NCBI RefSeq assembly: GCF_042683565.1
Contig: NZ_JBHUJW010000001.1
Coordinates: 69,757 to 133,756 of the forward strand
Reading direction: 5' to 3'
DNA from: Brevibacillus sp042683565
GTDB taxonomy: Bacteria; Bacillota; Bacilli; Brevibacillales; Brevibacillaceae
Length of the DNA: 64,000 nucleotides
Both the position numbers and the translations under genes were made by a program. The notes under the pieces were generated by a model. The model was not told where the DNA came from, searched no databases, and saw nothing but the letters and a program-made list of their open reading frames with translations. Shown here piece by piece: positions 24,422 to 34,900 of this stretch; position 1 is the first letter of the stretch; every line of letters begins with the position of its first letter.

Positions 24422-25261
24422 TTAGTCGCGGGTCAGTTCAGCCACGAAGTTCGGGAGTTTGAAGACTGCGTGGTGAAGGTCCGCGTTGTAGTATTTGGTA
24501 TCGAGAGCCTTGATTTTCGATGCGTCCACTTCCAGCGGATCGTATTGTTTGGACGCGATGGTGAAGCTCCACAGACCGGATGGATAGGTCGGGATGCTGC
24601 ATGTATAGAGACGGGTTACCGGGAAGATCGATTTCAGGTCTTTGAATACGCGCTTGATCAGATCGCGGTTGAACCAAGGGGATTCTGTTTGCGCGACCAT
24701 GATGCCGTCTGGCTTCAGCGCGTCGTAGATACCTTGGTAGAAGCCTTTTTCAAACAGGCCAACTGCCGGGCCTACCGGTTCTGTCGAGTCGACCATGATC
24801 ACATCGTACTCGCCTTTATGGTCATGGATGTGCTTGATGCCGTCGATCACTTGCACGTCGACGCGAGGGTTGCCGGTCAGCGCGCTCGCGATTTCAGGAA
24901 AATACTTTTTGCAGGACTCAATTACGCCACCGTCGATTTCAGCCAAAACCGCTTTTTCCACGGATGGATGTTTCACGATCTCGCGGATGGCTCCGCCGTC
25001 GCCGCCGCCAACGACCAGGACCTTTTTCGGGTTCGGGTGAGTGTTGAGCGCTACGTGCGTAATCATCTCGTGGTAGACAAACTCATCGACATCGGTGGTC
25101 ATAACCATGCCGTCGAGCACCAGCATGCGTCCAAATTGCTTGGTAGTAATCACGTCGATTTGTTGAAACTCGGTTTTTTCACTGTATAGGGTGTCGGTAA
25201 TTTTCGTTGTAATTCCGTGATTTTCCGTTTGTTTCTCGGTGTACCACAATTCCATGTTCAT
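24422..25261 (-). CDS. speE: Spermidine synthase
   Basis: 279 residues from ATG at 25259-25261, which has GGAGG ten bases upstream. Aminopropyltransferase making spermidine from putrescine and decarboxylated SAM. N-terminal small strand domain, then the Rossmann-like core with VLVVGGGDGGAIRE, VDSTEPVGPA and AQTESPWFN. First gene of speE-speB; a sigma-A promoter lies upstream. The SAM decarboxylase gene is not in the window. Confidence 0.96.
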   Translation of the reverse strand: MNMELWYTEKQTENHGITTKITDTLYSEKTEFQQIDVITTKQFGRMLVLDGMVMTTDVDEFVYHEMITHVALNTHPNPKKVLVVGGGDGGAIREIVKHPSVEKAVLAEIDGGVIESCKKYFPEIASALTGNPRVDVQVIDGIKHIHDHKGEYDVIMVDSTEPVGPAVGLFEKGFYQGIYDALKPDGIMVAQTESPWFNRDLIKRVFKDLKSIFPVTRLYTCSIPTYPSGLWSFTIASKQYDPLEVDASKIKALDTKYYNADLHHAVFKLPNFVAELTRD

Positions 25262-25339
25262 GGATATGTAACCTCCTTCAAGTACCCGCATGTATTTAGA
25301 AGACTGCGAATCGAATACGTTCTGAATAGTACAAGAAAA

Positions 25340-25367
25340 TTATAGTGGCTGTCTTTCAAAATGCAAG
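25340..25367 (-). promoter_or_regulatory. speE promoter
   Basis: Minus strand TTGCAT (25362-25367), 16 bases, TATAAT (25340-25345), about 80 bases before the speE start. Confidence 0.65.
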
Positions 25368-25499
25368 GTTTTTTTGGACAAGCTTCCTTTCGTTGGTTCA
25401 GGCAAGTTTATCCAACGTTTTGCCAACCCATACTAGGAATAACTTGTGTCTTAGTATGCCCCGATTCAGACAATCCATCGGGAGAAAGGAGGACGGCAC

Positions 25500-27551
25500 A
25501 TGGAAGTCATTCGGGAAGCGCCTCTCATTCGTTATTTGCGCTGGGCCAAGAAATTCGTAAAATTTGTCATACTCAGCCTATTGTGCGCTTCGTTCGCGAT
25601 TTTGCTCATGATTTTGTACTTGCGCTCCCAGCCGCTTCCGGAGGCGTTCATCAAGCAAACGACGACGATTTACGCAGCTAATGGCGAAGTGCTGGATACG
25701 ATGCATCGCGGCGAAAACCGGATCATCGTGCCCATCAGCGAAATCGCGCCGTCGCTGATCGATGCAACGATCGCCATCGAGGACCGGACTTTCCGCGAGC
25801 ACTACGGCTTTGACTGGAGGCGCCTGGTAAAAGCTGCCTACATCGATGTCATCCATATGGATCTGGAGCAAGGTGCCAGCACGATCACCCAGCAGCTTGC
25901 ACGCAATCTGTACCTGAGCCTCGACAAGACGTGGGACCGAAAAATCAAGGAAGCCTTGCTGACGATCCAGTTGGAGCTGAATTACAGCAAGGACGCGATT
26001 CTGGGCATGTACATGAACCAGATTTACTACGGCCACTCCGCCTATGGTGCCCAGGCCGCAGCACAGACGTACTTCGGCAAGGACGCCAAAGACCTGACTG
26101 TCGCCGAGAGCGCCATGCTGGCGGGAATTCCGAAAGGGCCGTCATACTATTCCCCTTTTATTGATTTTGAACGAGCAAAGTCTCGGCAAAAGCTGATTTT
26201 GGACGCAATGGTGCGGGATGGCGCGATCACGGAAAAGCAGGCGGAGCAAGCCTTTGCCGAAAAACTTCACCTGAAGGAGCGGAAAACGGAGGCCGCAGTG
26301 GAGCGGGCGCCTTATTTCCGCGACTACATCGCCAACCTGGTCAAAAACAAGTACGGCATCGACGAAGAGCTGTTTATTCATGGGGGCTTGAAAATTCATA
26401 CGACGCTGGACCCCGTCATGCAGAAAAAGGCGGAAGAGATCGTGGCGGCCAACCTGCCGAAAGACAATCCGAACCTGCAGGTGGCGCTCGTCGCCATGGA
26501 CCCGAACACCGGCTACATCAAGGCGATGGTCGGCGGGCGCGACTACAAGCAAAGCCAGTACAACCGCGTACTCGGCAAACGCCAGCCCGGCTCGTCTTTC
26601 AAGCCGGTCATGTATCTCGCTGCCCTGCAGAACGGCTACACCCCGTTGACGATGATGAAAAGCGAACCGACCGTGTTTACCTACGATGGCAACAAGCAGT
26701 ACATCCCGAGCAATTTCGGGGGGCGGTACGCAAATGCGATGATCAATATGCGGGAGGCGATCAAGACCTCCGACAATATTTACGCCGTGAAGACGATCGA
26801 CTTTTTGGGCCCGCAAAAGGTGGTCGAGCAGGCGCAAAAGCTGGGCATCGAAAGTCCGCTGCTGGCCGTTCCCTCCCTGGCGCTGGGAACGTCCCCTGTC
26901 TCGCCGCTGGAGTTGAACACTGCCTACGCCGCCATCGCCAACAAAGGGGAAGCTGTCAAGCCGATCGCCATCACGTCCATCGAGGACAGCCAAGGCAATG
27001 TCCTGGTCGAGGAAAAACCGGTGAAAACTCCCGCCGCTGACCCCGTTGCGGCCGCATTGCTGACCAATCTGATGCAAAGCGTGTTCGACCGCGGCGGAAC
27101 AGGCTATCGGGTAGCAGGCGAGCTGAATCGCCCCGTAGCCGGAAAGACGGGTTCGACTGACTACGATGCGTGGTTGAGCGGTTTTACTCCCCAACTGGTG
27201 TCGACCGTCTGGATCGGATATGACAAAAATCAAAAAGTGGACGATGTCAAGGAAGGCTATCTGTCGAAAAAAATATGGGCGCAATTCATGGAAGCCGCTC
27301 TGAAGGATCAGCCGCCCACTCTGTTTGACATGCCTGCCGGAGTCGTATCCGTCTACATCGACCCGCATTCCGGAAAGCTGGCTACGGAAAACTGCCCGGA
27401 CCCGCAACTGTTCTATTTTGCCAGCGGCACAGAGCCGCAAGAATACTGCACCGACCATTTGCCCGCCAACCAGGCGCCGACCCCGCTGAAGCCGCCGGAC
27501 ACCTCGTCCTTCTGGCAGCGGATGGGCAGCTGGTGGAAGCCGGGCGAATAA
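25500..27551 (+). CDS. pbpG: Class A penicillin-binding protein (PbpG/PBP2d-like)
   Basis: 683 residues. A membrane anchor at about 20-42 is followed by a GT51 glycosyltransferase (Glu94 in AIEDRTFREHYG, GASTITQQLARN, IKEALLTIQLE) and a transpeptidase with nucleophile motif GSSFKPV, TSDN and AGKTGSTD. It polymerises and cross-links peptidoglycan outside the membrane. Location divergent from speE-speB matches B. subtilis pbpG, a forespore-expressed enzyme. A CATACTA at 25429-25435 with GTTTA 18 bases upstream faintly resembles a sigma-G promoter. AAAGGAGG precedes the ATG. Confidence 0.93.
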   Translation: MEVIREAPLIRYLRWAKKFVKFVILSLLCASFAILLMILYLRSQPLPEAFIKQTTTIYAANGEVLDTMHRGENRIIVPISEIAPSLIDATIAIEDRTFREHYGFDWRRLVKAAYIDVIHMDLEQGASTITQQLARNLYLSLDKTWDRKIKEALLTIQLELNYSKDAILGMYMNQIYYGHSAYGAQAAAQTYFGKDAKDLTVAESAMLAGIPKGPSYYSPFIDFERAKSRQKLILDAMVRDGAITEKQAEQAFAEKLHLKERKTEAAVERAPYFRDYIANLVKNKYGIDEELFIHGGLKIHTTLDPVMQKKAEEIVAANLPKDNPNLQVALVAMDPNTGYIKAMVGGRDYKQSQYNRVLGKRQPGSSFKPVMYLAALQNGYTPLTMMKSEPTVFTYDGNKQYIPSNFGGRYANAMINMREAIKTSDNIYAVKTIDFLGPQKVVEQAQKLGIESPLLAVPSLALGTSPVSPLELNTAYAAIANKGEAVKPIAITSIEDSQGNVLVEEKPVKTPAADPVAAALLTNLMQSVFDRGGTGYRVAGELNRPVAGKTGSTDYDAWLSGFTPQLVSTVWIGYDKNQKVDDVKEGYLSKKIWAQFMEAALKDQPPTLFDMPAGVVSVYIDPHSGKLATENCPDPQLFYFASGTEPQEYCTDHLPANQAPTPLKPPDTSSFWQRMGSWWKPGE

Positions 27552-27570
27552 AGAGGAATACGTGGACGAC

Positions 27571-27608
27571 AAAAAGGGACGTGGCCAGCATCCACGCCCC
27601 CTTTTTCT
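27571..27608. terminator. Bidirectional terminator after pbpG
   Basis: AAAAAGGG-x-CGTGG and CCACG-x-CCCCTTTTT arms between the convergent pbpG and the small gene at 27608. Confidence 0.85.
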
Positions 27609-27865
27609 TATTGCAGCGATTGAATGTCTTCGCCGCCGGCAATAACGCCATCCCCATCCGCGAAAACATGGTCGTTGACGACCGTGATCAATCCTGCTTG
27701 ACCGAGCTGATCCAGGACCTCGAACAAGCTTTCCCGTTTCCCCGCAGGCAATTTGCGGACAAAGTCGTTGATTTCCTGGGGAGACACGTGCGTGCGGAAA
27801 TGAACGCCGCCGTGCTTGACGTAATGATCGTTGCTCTCTCCCTGTACACGGGGATCTTCACTCAT
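27608..27865 (-). CDS. Small hypothetical protein (85 residues)
   Basis: Not recognised. A soluble, charged 85-residue protein without Cys or membrane segment; the C-terminal half (EINDFVRKLPAGKRESLFEVLDQLGQAGLITVVNDHVF) looks like a helical winged or dimerising fold. ATG has GGGG nine bases upstream, and it is bounded by a terminator on each side, so it is a unit of its own. Codon use is like its neighbours. Confidence 0.65.
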   Translation of the reverse strand: MSEDPRVQGESNDHYVKHGGVHFRTHVSPQEINDFVRKLPAGKRESLFEVLDQLGQAGLITVVNDHVFADGDGVIAGGEDIQSLQ

Positions 27866-27997
27866 CGGGTAACGCCCCTTCCGTCAGACAGATTCGTCAT
27901 GCTTTTGTATTGTTCCGCTTCCCTGCCGATTGCATGAGCAGCAAAAATAGGCTGCGGAAGAAAAGGCGTCCCGAATGCATAATATATAAGACAAACA

Positions 27998-28021
27998 GGG
28001 AAAGAGTGACGGCTCTTTCCC
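27998..28021 (-). terminator. Terminator behind ywhD
   Basis: Perfect 9-base arms GGGAAAGAG/CTCTTTCCC, then TGTTTGTCTT on the minus strand. It lies 114 bases behind the ywhD stop. Confidence 0.75.
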
Positions 28022-28035
28022 CGTTTGGTGACCTA

Positions 28036-28049
28036 GTGTACATGTACAC
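28036..28049. repeat. Perfect 14-base palindrome
   Basis: GTGTACATGTACAC lies between the ywhD stop and its terminator. It could be an operator for the downstream small gene (170 bases away) or part of the 3' UTR structure; no protein is assigned. Confidence 0.5.
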
Positions 28050-28134
28050 AGATATGGAAATAAGTTTACCTTACTCCTAAACTGGTAACAATTGATTTCA
28101 CCATTTGTTCACAGACCGTTCACGTTTTCCAGGT

Positions 28135-28632
28135 CTATGCCAATGCCTGCTTCAATTCGTCAGAGGAATTGTCGAACATGGCCGCATTGTTTTCGATCAA
28201 AAGCTTCTTCAATGCCGCCTTTTCCTTTTCTCCCAGTTCGGACAGCATGACGCGGCGTTTCATGGAATAGTCCATCCGATTGACGTGGTCTGCCAAAATT
28301 TTATAGCCGCGCCGCGCTTCCCGGTCAATTTCCATGTAGCAGGCAGTCGCTCCTGCATAGTACGGCCCTTTTTCGTTGCGGTCCACAGTGACCCATACGA
28401 CCCAGTACGGTTTCCCGTTCGGCACTTCTGCCTTGTTCGTCGTCCATTTGATGCCTTTTTCAACCGAGCTTTTGGCATGCAGGGCGCCCATGTCAATATA
28501 GGCTTCCTCTCCGTCGATAATGACGGAGGAGACATTATTTAGGTCCAGTAACCCCTGACCGAACCCTCCGTGCACATCGGTCTTGCCGCCCATGATCGTA
28601 AAGCCGCCCTTTTTGTTGTCAAAAATATCCAC
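28135..28632 (-). CDS. ywhD: YwhD family protein
   Basis: 165 residues from GTG at 28630-28632, which has GGAGGG eight bases upstream (the frame extends three codons further). The N-terminal NKKGGFTIMGGKTDVHGGFGQGLLDLNNVSSVIIDGEEAYIDMGALHAK region matches YwhD of B. subtilis, which also lies near pbpG and speEB. Function unknown; conserved across Bacillales. It is soluble and mixed alpha/beta in appearance. Confidence 0.82.
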   Translation of the reverse strand: MDIFDNKKGGFTIMGGKTDVHGGFGQGLLDLNNVSSVIIDGEEAYIDMGALHAKSSVEKGIKWTTNKAEVPNGKPYWVVWVTVDRNEKGPYYAGATACYMEIDREARRGYKILADHVNRMDYSMKRRVMLSELGEKEKAALKKLLIENNAAMFDNSSDELKQALA

Positions 28633-28713
28633 GCTACACACCCTCCAGACGTCGTTCTCCTTTCTTTATATTACTCGGAAACGCATAGTGACGCAATTTG
28701 ACTGCGCGTCCGG

Positions 28714-29046
28714 TTACACGTCTGCAGTTTCCTCCTCCTGGCCTGCGCTGTCTTTTTTCCGTCTCAGCTTGTCGTACAACCACAGGATCAAGGTCACGAA
28801 CAGCGACGTATGCAGGGCCATCAGCAACTCGATGATCCACATCGCGCCGCCGAGCATCCCGCCTGTCGGGATGATGACAAAGTAGTACAAGAAGCTGGAG
28901 CAAAACGCCGACAGCAGCGTCCTCCATATGCGAAATCCGAATACAGTCCGAATATAGCCCGCAACGATCAGCCCTACGACAGGGCCCGCCAACTGCCAGG
29001 CGTAAACGAACGGACCTGCCACAATCCAGATGAGTACGTCTTTCAT
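28714..29046 (-). CDS. Small membrane protein
   Basis: 110 residues with three or four hydrophobic segments and a charged C-terminal tail (DKLRRKKDSAGQEEE). No family recognised. It starts 17 bases behind the secreted hydrolase gene and is probably translated from the same transcript. AAAGGGA precedes the ATG. It could be an accessory of the surface gene cluster or just a neighbour. Confidence 0.7.
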   Translation of the reverse strand: MKDVLIWIVAGPFVYAWQLAGPVVGLIVAGYIRTVFGFRIWRTLLSAFCSSFLYYFVIIPTGGMLGGAMWIIELLMALHTSLFVTLILWLYDKLRRKKDSAGQEEETADV

Positions 29047-29063
29047 TTTTCATTCCCTTTCAT

Positions 29064-31907
29064 CTATTCGTTTGCATTCACGGCTTCCAACGAGCCGCGC
29101 TGACCGATCCGATACCATTTCCCCGTTTCCTGCTCTTCTTCTGAATCTTCCGACGAGAATCGCTGGATGTACAGGACTGCATCGTTTCCGCTGCGCGGTG
29201 CGACGTCCTCGAACGTCAGCTCCTCCCCGTCTTTTACATGGAGTACGGCGAGATTGCCGTGGTATTCGATGGACAGGTCGTCCCACGCTTCTTTTTGTCC
29301 TTTGGCAAGTATTTGCGACTTGCCGGATTTGCTGATCCTGACCTCCGGGAATGACCCGTCAGAACGAGAGAGAATGTAGGTCAGATACGGCTGGCTCCTG
29401 TCCGCCGACTTGCGCAGACCGGGCTGTGTCTCTTCGTTGCCCTGCAAAAGCTGGCTGACCTGCCGAATGACTTGCGGAATGGTCGGCAATTTGGCGTGCT
29501 CGCCCTTCGCATAGTACTTTTTCCTGATATCCTTTTGCCCGTAGCTGGCGCTCAAATACGGTACCGTGCCGTCCCCCATGCCTCTGTCGTAATAGGGGGC
29601 CCAAGTCTGGTGATACGCGTCGAAGAAATAGCCGAGCAACGTTGGTTCCCCAGAGCCGATAATCGAGTATTGCGGGACGTTGATGAGTTTGTTGTCCCAT
29701 TTGTCATGGAGCTTGCCCGCCTGCTTGACGAGCGGCGAGTAAGAGAGACGGATGGCAGGGTCATTGATGAATTCGTCGTAGCTGTACGGCTCGTTCCTGT
29801 CCTTTCTCAAGAAGGGGACCTTCTCGAAATACTTCCTGGAAGGCAGCAGCTCGTATACCGCAGGTGCATACTCCGAGATGATCTTCCCGGTCTCCTCGTC
29901 CATCCACGGAATGGAGAAGTCGTAGCCGTAGCGGATGGCCTGATACGCGCGGGGCGCACCCAGAAACGGAGTGCCCATGTAGATGATGCGATGCACCTTG
30001 CCCTGATAAGAGACGTTGGACAGGAGCGTTTCCCGGACGAGCAAGCCCCCCATGCTATGCGCCACCAGCTGCACCTGGCTCGCTCCTGACCGCTGCAGGG
30101 CCAGGTCGATCTTTTGCTTGAGTGCTTCCGCATTTTGCGCGTTGCTGTAGCGCCAGTCGTACGGCATCGCAAACAAGGTGCGGAACTTTTTATAGCCCAG
30201 CTTTTCCAGCTCCTTGACCATGCTGTAATACTGCTCCGTCTTATCGCGGACAGGATCGATGGGAGAATAGGACAGGTACTCGATCGCACTGAACCCTTCG
30301 TCCGCTCTCTCCGGGAAGATGCGGACTCCTTGATTGCGCGGCCTGACGTCCACGCTGCCTGGACGCATCGGTTCCAGCGAGAGCAGCCTGCGGTGCCTTG
30401 GGTCGTTGATCCCGATCAGGCTGTCGCCCAGCCCGAGCCATATTTCCGAAATCTCGCCGTCTTCCTCCGCCTCCAGCCGCGATCCCCCGATTCCCGGAAT
30501 CAAAATGACCGGAATGGGACTCGACTTTACGACAAGCTTGTACGTGTTGGGCGCAAAACCGGAACGCTTGCTGGCGACGACCTTGATCGTGTACGTTCCC
30601 GGATTGGCCTGAAACACGATCTGCTCGTTCGCATTTTTCGGCTTCTCCGACTTCGACAGCACTTTTCCGGCCTGATCCAGCAAATACAGATCGAGGTCCA
30701 TCCCTGCGGGCAGCTCCTGCAAATCCAGCCTGACCGTCGAAGACAGCGTAATCCCGAATTTGTAGTAATCGACATCATCCAGGCCGTGCAGATTGGCCTG
30801 GAGGGTGGCGTCGAAGTCTGTAGCCAATGCGTACGCCTCGGCGGCTGAATTGTTCGGCTCGTATTCGTCTGCCTTGGCATTGCCGCGATCCGGCAGGAAA
30901 TCTGCCCGCAAGCGGTAATAGAAGTCCTTGTGGTAGGAGCCGTTTCGCCCTTTGACTACGATGTAATACCAGCTGTTCTTCTCCATGGCGATACCTTCCA
31001 CAGTCTCGTCCGCTCTGCCGTCTTTCTCCGAGCTTCCCAGTTCCCGGTTCTCTTCCGAATAGACGTACAGGTTGTAATCCTGACCGGGCGGAATATCCCG
31101 CAGCGCCACGTTCATGGTCCCGCTGCTGCTCGCCTTGATCTTCCACGTATCCACATCGCCGTCTTTGCCGATTTTGCCGTAGCCGTCCTTCGCGTCAAAC
31201 AGCCAGTCCGCCTTGCCGAAGGTGTCGTTCGGCTCCAGCTCAAACAAGGCTTGTCTGCTGCGCAGCGCCGCTTCTTTTGGCTTCTTGCCCGCAGGAAAAG
31301 CATCGTAGAAATCATCTGCCCACCGCTGTACTTCCCGTTGGCTGCTGCCCCCAGATGAGAGGGAGACTCGATCACGCTCCCTCTTTGCTTCGGTGTCCAT
31401 CTCCTGATCCCCTGCCGGTTTGACGTCCGCCTCCTCGACCTTTGCCCCATCTGCTCCGGCGTTTCCATCAGGCAGCGGCAGCCGCGCTTCTTTTTGCGCT
31501 GCCTTTCGCTCCCAAGGCACTTCTCGCAACTGCAAACCTTCCGCAGCCAATCGCACAGAATCCGGCACTGTGATCTGCCAGAGTGCTGCCGGCTCAGTCT
31601 GACGATCCTCCGCCCATTCCACAGTGAGCGGTTCATCGCTCGTGCGCGGCATCACTGCTACGGAAAAGCGCGAGCCGTGCTCTACCGGATACACCGCCTC
31701 CTGCCCTGCCTGCCTGAATACGAGCGCTCCCTCCTCAGCCGGATTCGCGAGCGCTCCCTGAATGCGCAGCTCCCCCGCTTCGCTCCAGACCCATGCTTCC
31801 TTTACGATAGAGCGTCGTTCCTTGGCCCATCCTGCGTGCGCCGCTCCGTTCCAGACAAGCGCAAGCACGAATAGCCAAACAGCCAGTCGTCTAGCCGAAG
31901 TTCCCAC
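29064..31907 (-). CDS. Secreted lipase/acyltransferase-like alpha/beta hydrolase with two PPC domains
   Basis: 947 residues from GTG at 31905-31907, which has AAGGGGG at good distance and yields a signal peptide (positive start, hydrophobic core, AHAG-W). After an unmatched N-terminal region come two PPC-like modules, each opening with an EPN(D/N) motif (FELEPNDTFGKADWL near 220 and DEYEPNNSAAEAYAL near 355). The hydrolase follows: oxyanion region VILIPGIGGSR and nucleophile elbow LVAHSMGG, resembling LCAT-like lipases. Substrate unknown: lipid ester or surface polymer. It follows the giant secreted protein by 66 bases in the same direction. Confidence 0.82.
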   Translation of the reverse strand: MGTSARRLAVWLFVLALVWNGAAHAGWAKERRSIVKEAWVWSEAGELRIQGALANPAEEGALVFRQAGQEAVYPVEHGSRFSVAVMPRTSDEPLTVEWAEDRQTEPAALWQITVPDSVRLAAEGLQLREVPWERKAAQKEARLPLPDGNAGADGAKVEEADVKPAGDQEMDTEAKRERDRVSLSSGGSSQREVQRWADDFYDAFPAGKKPKEAALRSRQALFELEPNDTFGKADWLFDAKDGYGKIGKDGDVDTWKIKASSSGTMNVALRDIPPGQDYNLYVYSEENRELGSSEKDGRADETVEGIAMEKNSWYYIVVKGRNGSYHKDFYYRLRADFLPDRGNAKADEYEPNNSAAEAYALATDFDATLQANLHGLDDVDYYKFGITLSSTVRLDLQELPAGMDLDLYLLDQAGKVLSKSEKPKNANEQIVFQANPGTYTIKVVASKRSGFAPNTYKLVVKSSPIPVILIPGIGGSRLEAEEDGEISEIWLGLGDSLIGINDPRHRRLLSLEPMRPGSVDVRPRNQGVRIFPERADEGFSAIEYLSYSPIDPVRDKTEQYYSMVKELEKLGYKKFRTLFAMPYDWRYSNAQNAEALKQKIDLALQRSGASQVQLVAHSMGGLLVRETLLSNVSYQGKVHRIIYMGTPFLGAPRAYQAIRYGYDFSIPWMDEETGKIISEYAPAVYELLPSRKYFEKVPFLRKDRNEPYSYDEFINDPAIRLSYSPLVKQAGKLHDKWDNKLINVPQYSIIGSGEPTLLGYFFDAYHQTWAPYYDRGMGDGTVPYLSASYGQKDIRKKYYAKGEHAKLPTIPQVIRQVSQLLQGNEETQPGLRKSADRSQPYLTYILSRSDGSFPEVRISKSGKSQILAKGQKEAWDDLSIEYHGNLAVLHVKDGEELTFEDVAPRSGNDAVLYIQRFSSEDSEEEQETGKWYRIGQRGSLEAVNANE

Positions 31908-31973
31908 AAAAATACCCCCTTGTCTCTTTCTTTTTTCACAGTAGAAAAAGACAGAGAGGGGGTGCAAATATAT

Positions 31974-34900
31974 TTACCGGGTCGTATGGTTGCGGATGCC
32001 TTGCCGCTCCCAGGCGTTGGCGATGATGCGGAATGGAATCCTGTAATCAGTGAGCGCGTGCCCTTGTCCTCCGCTTTTCACCGGATGGGCAAACCCCTTT
32101 TTCGCATCAAAACGGAATTGCACCGAAAAGTAGACCGCATAAGTGGAATCTTTCTGAAAGCCCCGCTGCTTGTCGCCCATGAGCGGTATGTCTACTCCGA
32201 CTTCGCGTTGGCCCAGCTTGGACGCCGAGTAGGTTGGCCCTCGCCACAGCTGCGGTGAGGCTGGCACAAGAGACAACTGCGATTGCAAGGAAGTCTGGCG
32301 CATTCCGGTCTCCGCTATCCACGCCTGCGCCGACACGATGACCGGATACTTTCCACTGACGGGGTGGCGATGACGAGGCTCAAGCTCGATCTGCGAGAGG
32401 ATGCGCTCCCCGGCGTAAAAATCGTCGGGACGGCTGTTTGGATACCGGTCGCGCGCATGGTACTCCGCCCACTCTGCAGTATGGCGGAGCGTGCCTGTCG
32501 CATTCGGCTCAAAAACCGCAAACGTGCGCTCTCCGCCTTTAACCGTAATCGTGTAGCGGCCTGCCATCGTTTTGCTCACGCTTTTTGCCTCGCATGCCTC
32601 CTGTCCTTCGTCGTCGGTCGTGCAGCTGTCATACGACAAATCAAACCGGACACTGTAGTCCATGACGATCACGAATCCGTCGATCTGCGCCTTGTATTTC
32701 TGCTGTTGCAGCTCCTCGCGCCACGTCGTCTCCGTCGGCACAATCGTCCCCGTGTAGACATAGTCTCCGCCGGTCGACGCGCTGCTCACTTGCCACGACT
32801 GGGGAGCACCCGGCCCGCTTACCTTCAGTTCAATCCGCTCCGGACTGTACACAGCCATGCTCCTCGCATCCGCTATCCAGCCAGGCTGTGCCGTTACGGT
32901 CACGTTTTGAATCCCTTCGCCGCTGACGGATTGTGCCAGCTGCGACTTGTATTCTGCGATTTTTGCATTGATTTCCTGCTGGGTACGCAGAAAGCCTTCA
33001 TTGATCTTCGTCTGGTCGATGACGACGCGAATCGTCGCCGGCTCCCGCTCCCACACGCCATCCACCTGCGCGGCCAGCTTCTGCAGCTCGCGTCCGTCGC
33101 TGTCGTAGATCTCAAGGCCAATTTCGCCCCCGTCAAAATCTCCGCCTCCGCCTGGCGGATTCGGAATCTCCGGCTCCTTGGGTATCTGGACTGGCCACAG
33201 CGCCCTGTTGTCGGACCAGATCGTTTCATTGTCCGGCCTGTTTTTCGCCGGGTTGATATGGGCGATAAAATTTTCCCCCTGCTGTGGATACTTTGTGGGT
33301 ACAGTAATGGTTCTGACTTCCCCTGGCTTGAAATTGTCCACAGCGAGCGTTGTCTCCTGCGGAGAGCTCTCCCATCTCACGGCGAGCGTCGTGTCATGCT
33401 CCTGCTGCCCCGCATTTTTCACCTGAAACGTTATTGTACTCGCTGTGCCTGCTGCCTGTGGCTGTTTGGGAGAGATAGAGAAACTGCTTTTGACAATCAG
33501 GAGGTTTTCTCCCCGCGGCGCATCATCTCCGATCTGGAGAAAGAAATATCCGTCGCACATGGGCGACTTGCCCGCATCATCGTAAAACACGACCTTGTAC
33601 AGTCCGCCCAGCACCATGTCCGTGTCCTCGTCGCGCGGCAGTCGCAGCCAATGGTCTGAACGCGGGTTGGAACTGCCCGGAAGCGAGGCATCTCCGCGCT
33701 CGTACTCCCAGGTCTGGGTGTCCGGATCAAACCACTGCACGACGTATTTGGTATCCTCGCCCGTAAACAGCTTGAGACTTTTGCCTTTGGGGATGTCGGA
33801 GGCTTCGAGCTGAACCGTTTCGCCTCGCTCGATTTCCCGTGTCCACGCCTGGTTGCTGAAATTATCTTCCAGAATAAGCAGAAGCCCATAGCAGCGTTTG
33901 TACGAGATGACCGTAAAGGCAAATTCCCGGATACAGCCCGTTTCGGAGAGGAATACCAGTTTCATCGGCTCTCCGACCCCGTAATCTTCGGGCAGCACGA
34001 CATCGAGCTTTTCATTCGCTGCCAGCTTTTGTCCCAGCGCCACCTTTTTCCCTGCGTATTCCAAATACCAGGAGCCTGCTGCATTGGCAGAAACTTTCAT
34101 GTGCGTATCGTAGCCGGACGGGGTCTGCGTAAAAAGCTCCTCGTAGATCGGATCGTACTCCAGACTGCTGAGGACTGTCCCCCCGGGCGGAAACTCCGAT
34201 GGTGGTTCTCCATACTTGAAAAACTCGATCCTTTGCTGCTCCGCAATGGTGCAGGCTATGTCTCTCACCTTGATGGTCAGCACCCAATCGCACTCGGGGC
34301 GGCCGTACCACAGGGCGCCCTCAAAGTTCAGCTTGACGCGGTACGTCTTTCCTCTCTCCAGCAGGACATCGTGCTTATCATTGCCTTTTCCGAAAGGGAG
34401 GGTAAGCTTCGCCGAATTCCACGTCCCCCATCTCTCCCGTCCTCCGACTTCGTCGTAAGCACCGGGCAGTGTTTCCACAGACCCGTCCGGCCGGGTCACG
34501 TCCCATTTAATCTCCGCTGGTCCCTGCTCCCCGTATGCATTTGTGTATTTGGCTGACAATCTCACTTCCTCGCCGGGCGTCACCTCGAGCGTGGCGCCAT
34601 TGCTCAAGTTGCTGCCGTTTACGGTAATAATCGGGCATCGGTCTATCCCGTCTTCGCCGTCGTTCACCTTAAATGTCTTTTGCCAGCACTCGGTTCCATC
34701 GTCGCTTGCATAGGTAATGGTAAACGTGCCTGACTGCTGCGCTTCCGTTATCCCGAGCTTGCGATTGTTGTTCGGCCCGCTCTCCATTACGGCTCCATTG
34801 TGCTTGAACGTCCCTGGCTTCGCTGCAGTGACAACAATTCGGGTGTCGTCCCCCAACTCGATGGTCTCTCCCCCGCTGGGCACAGCGGAAAGCTCCCTGT

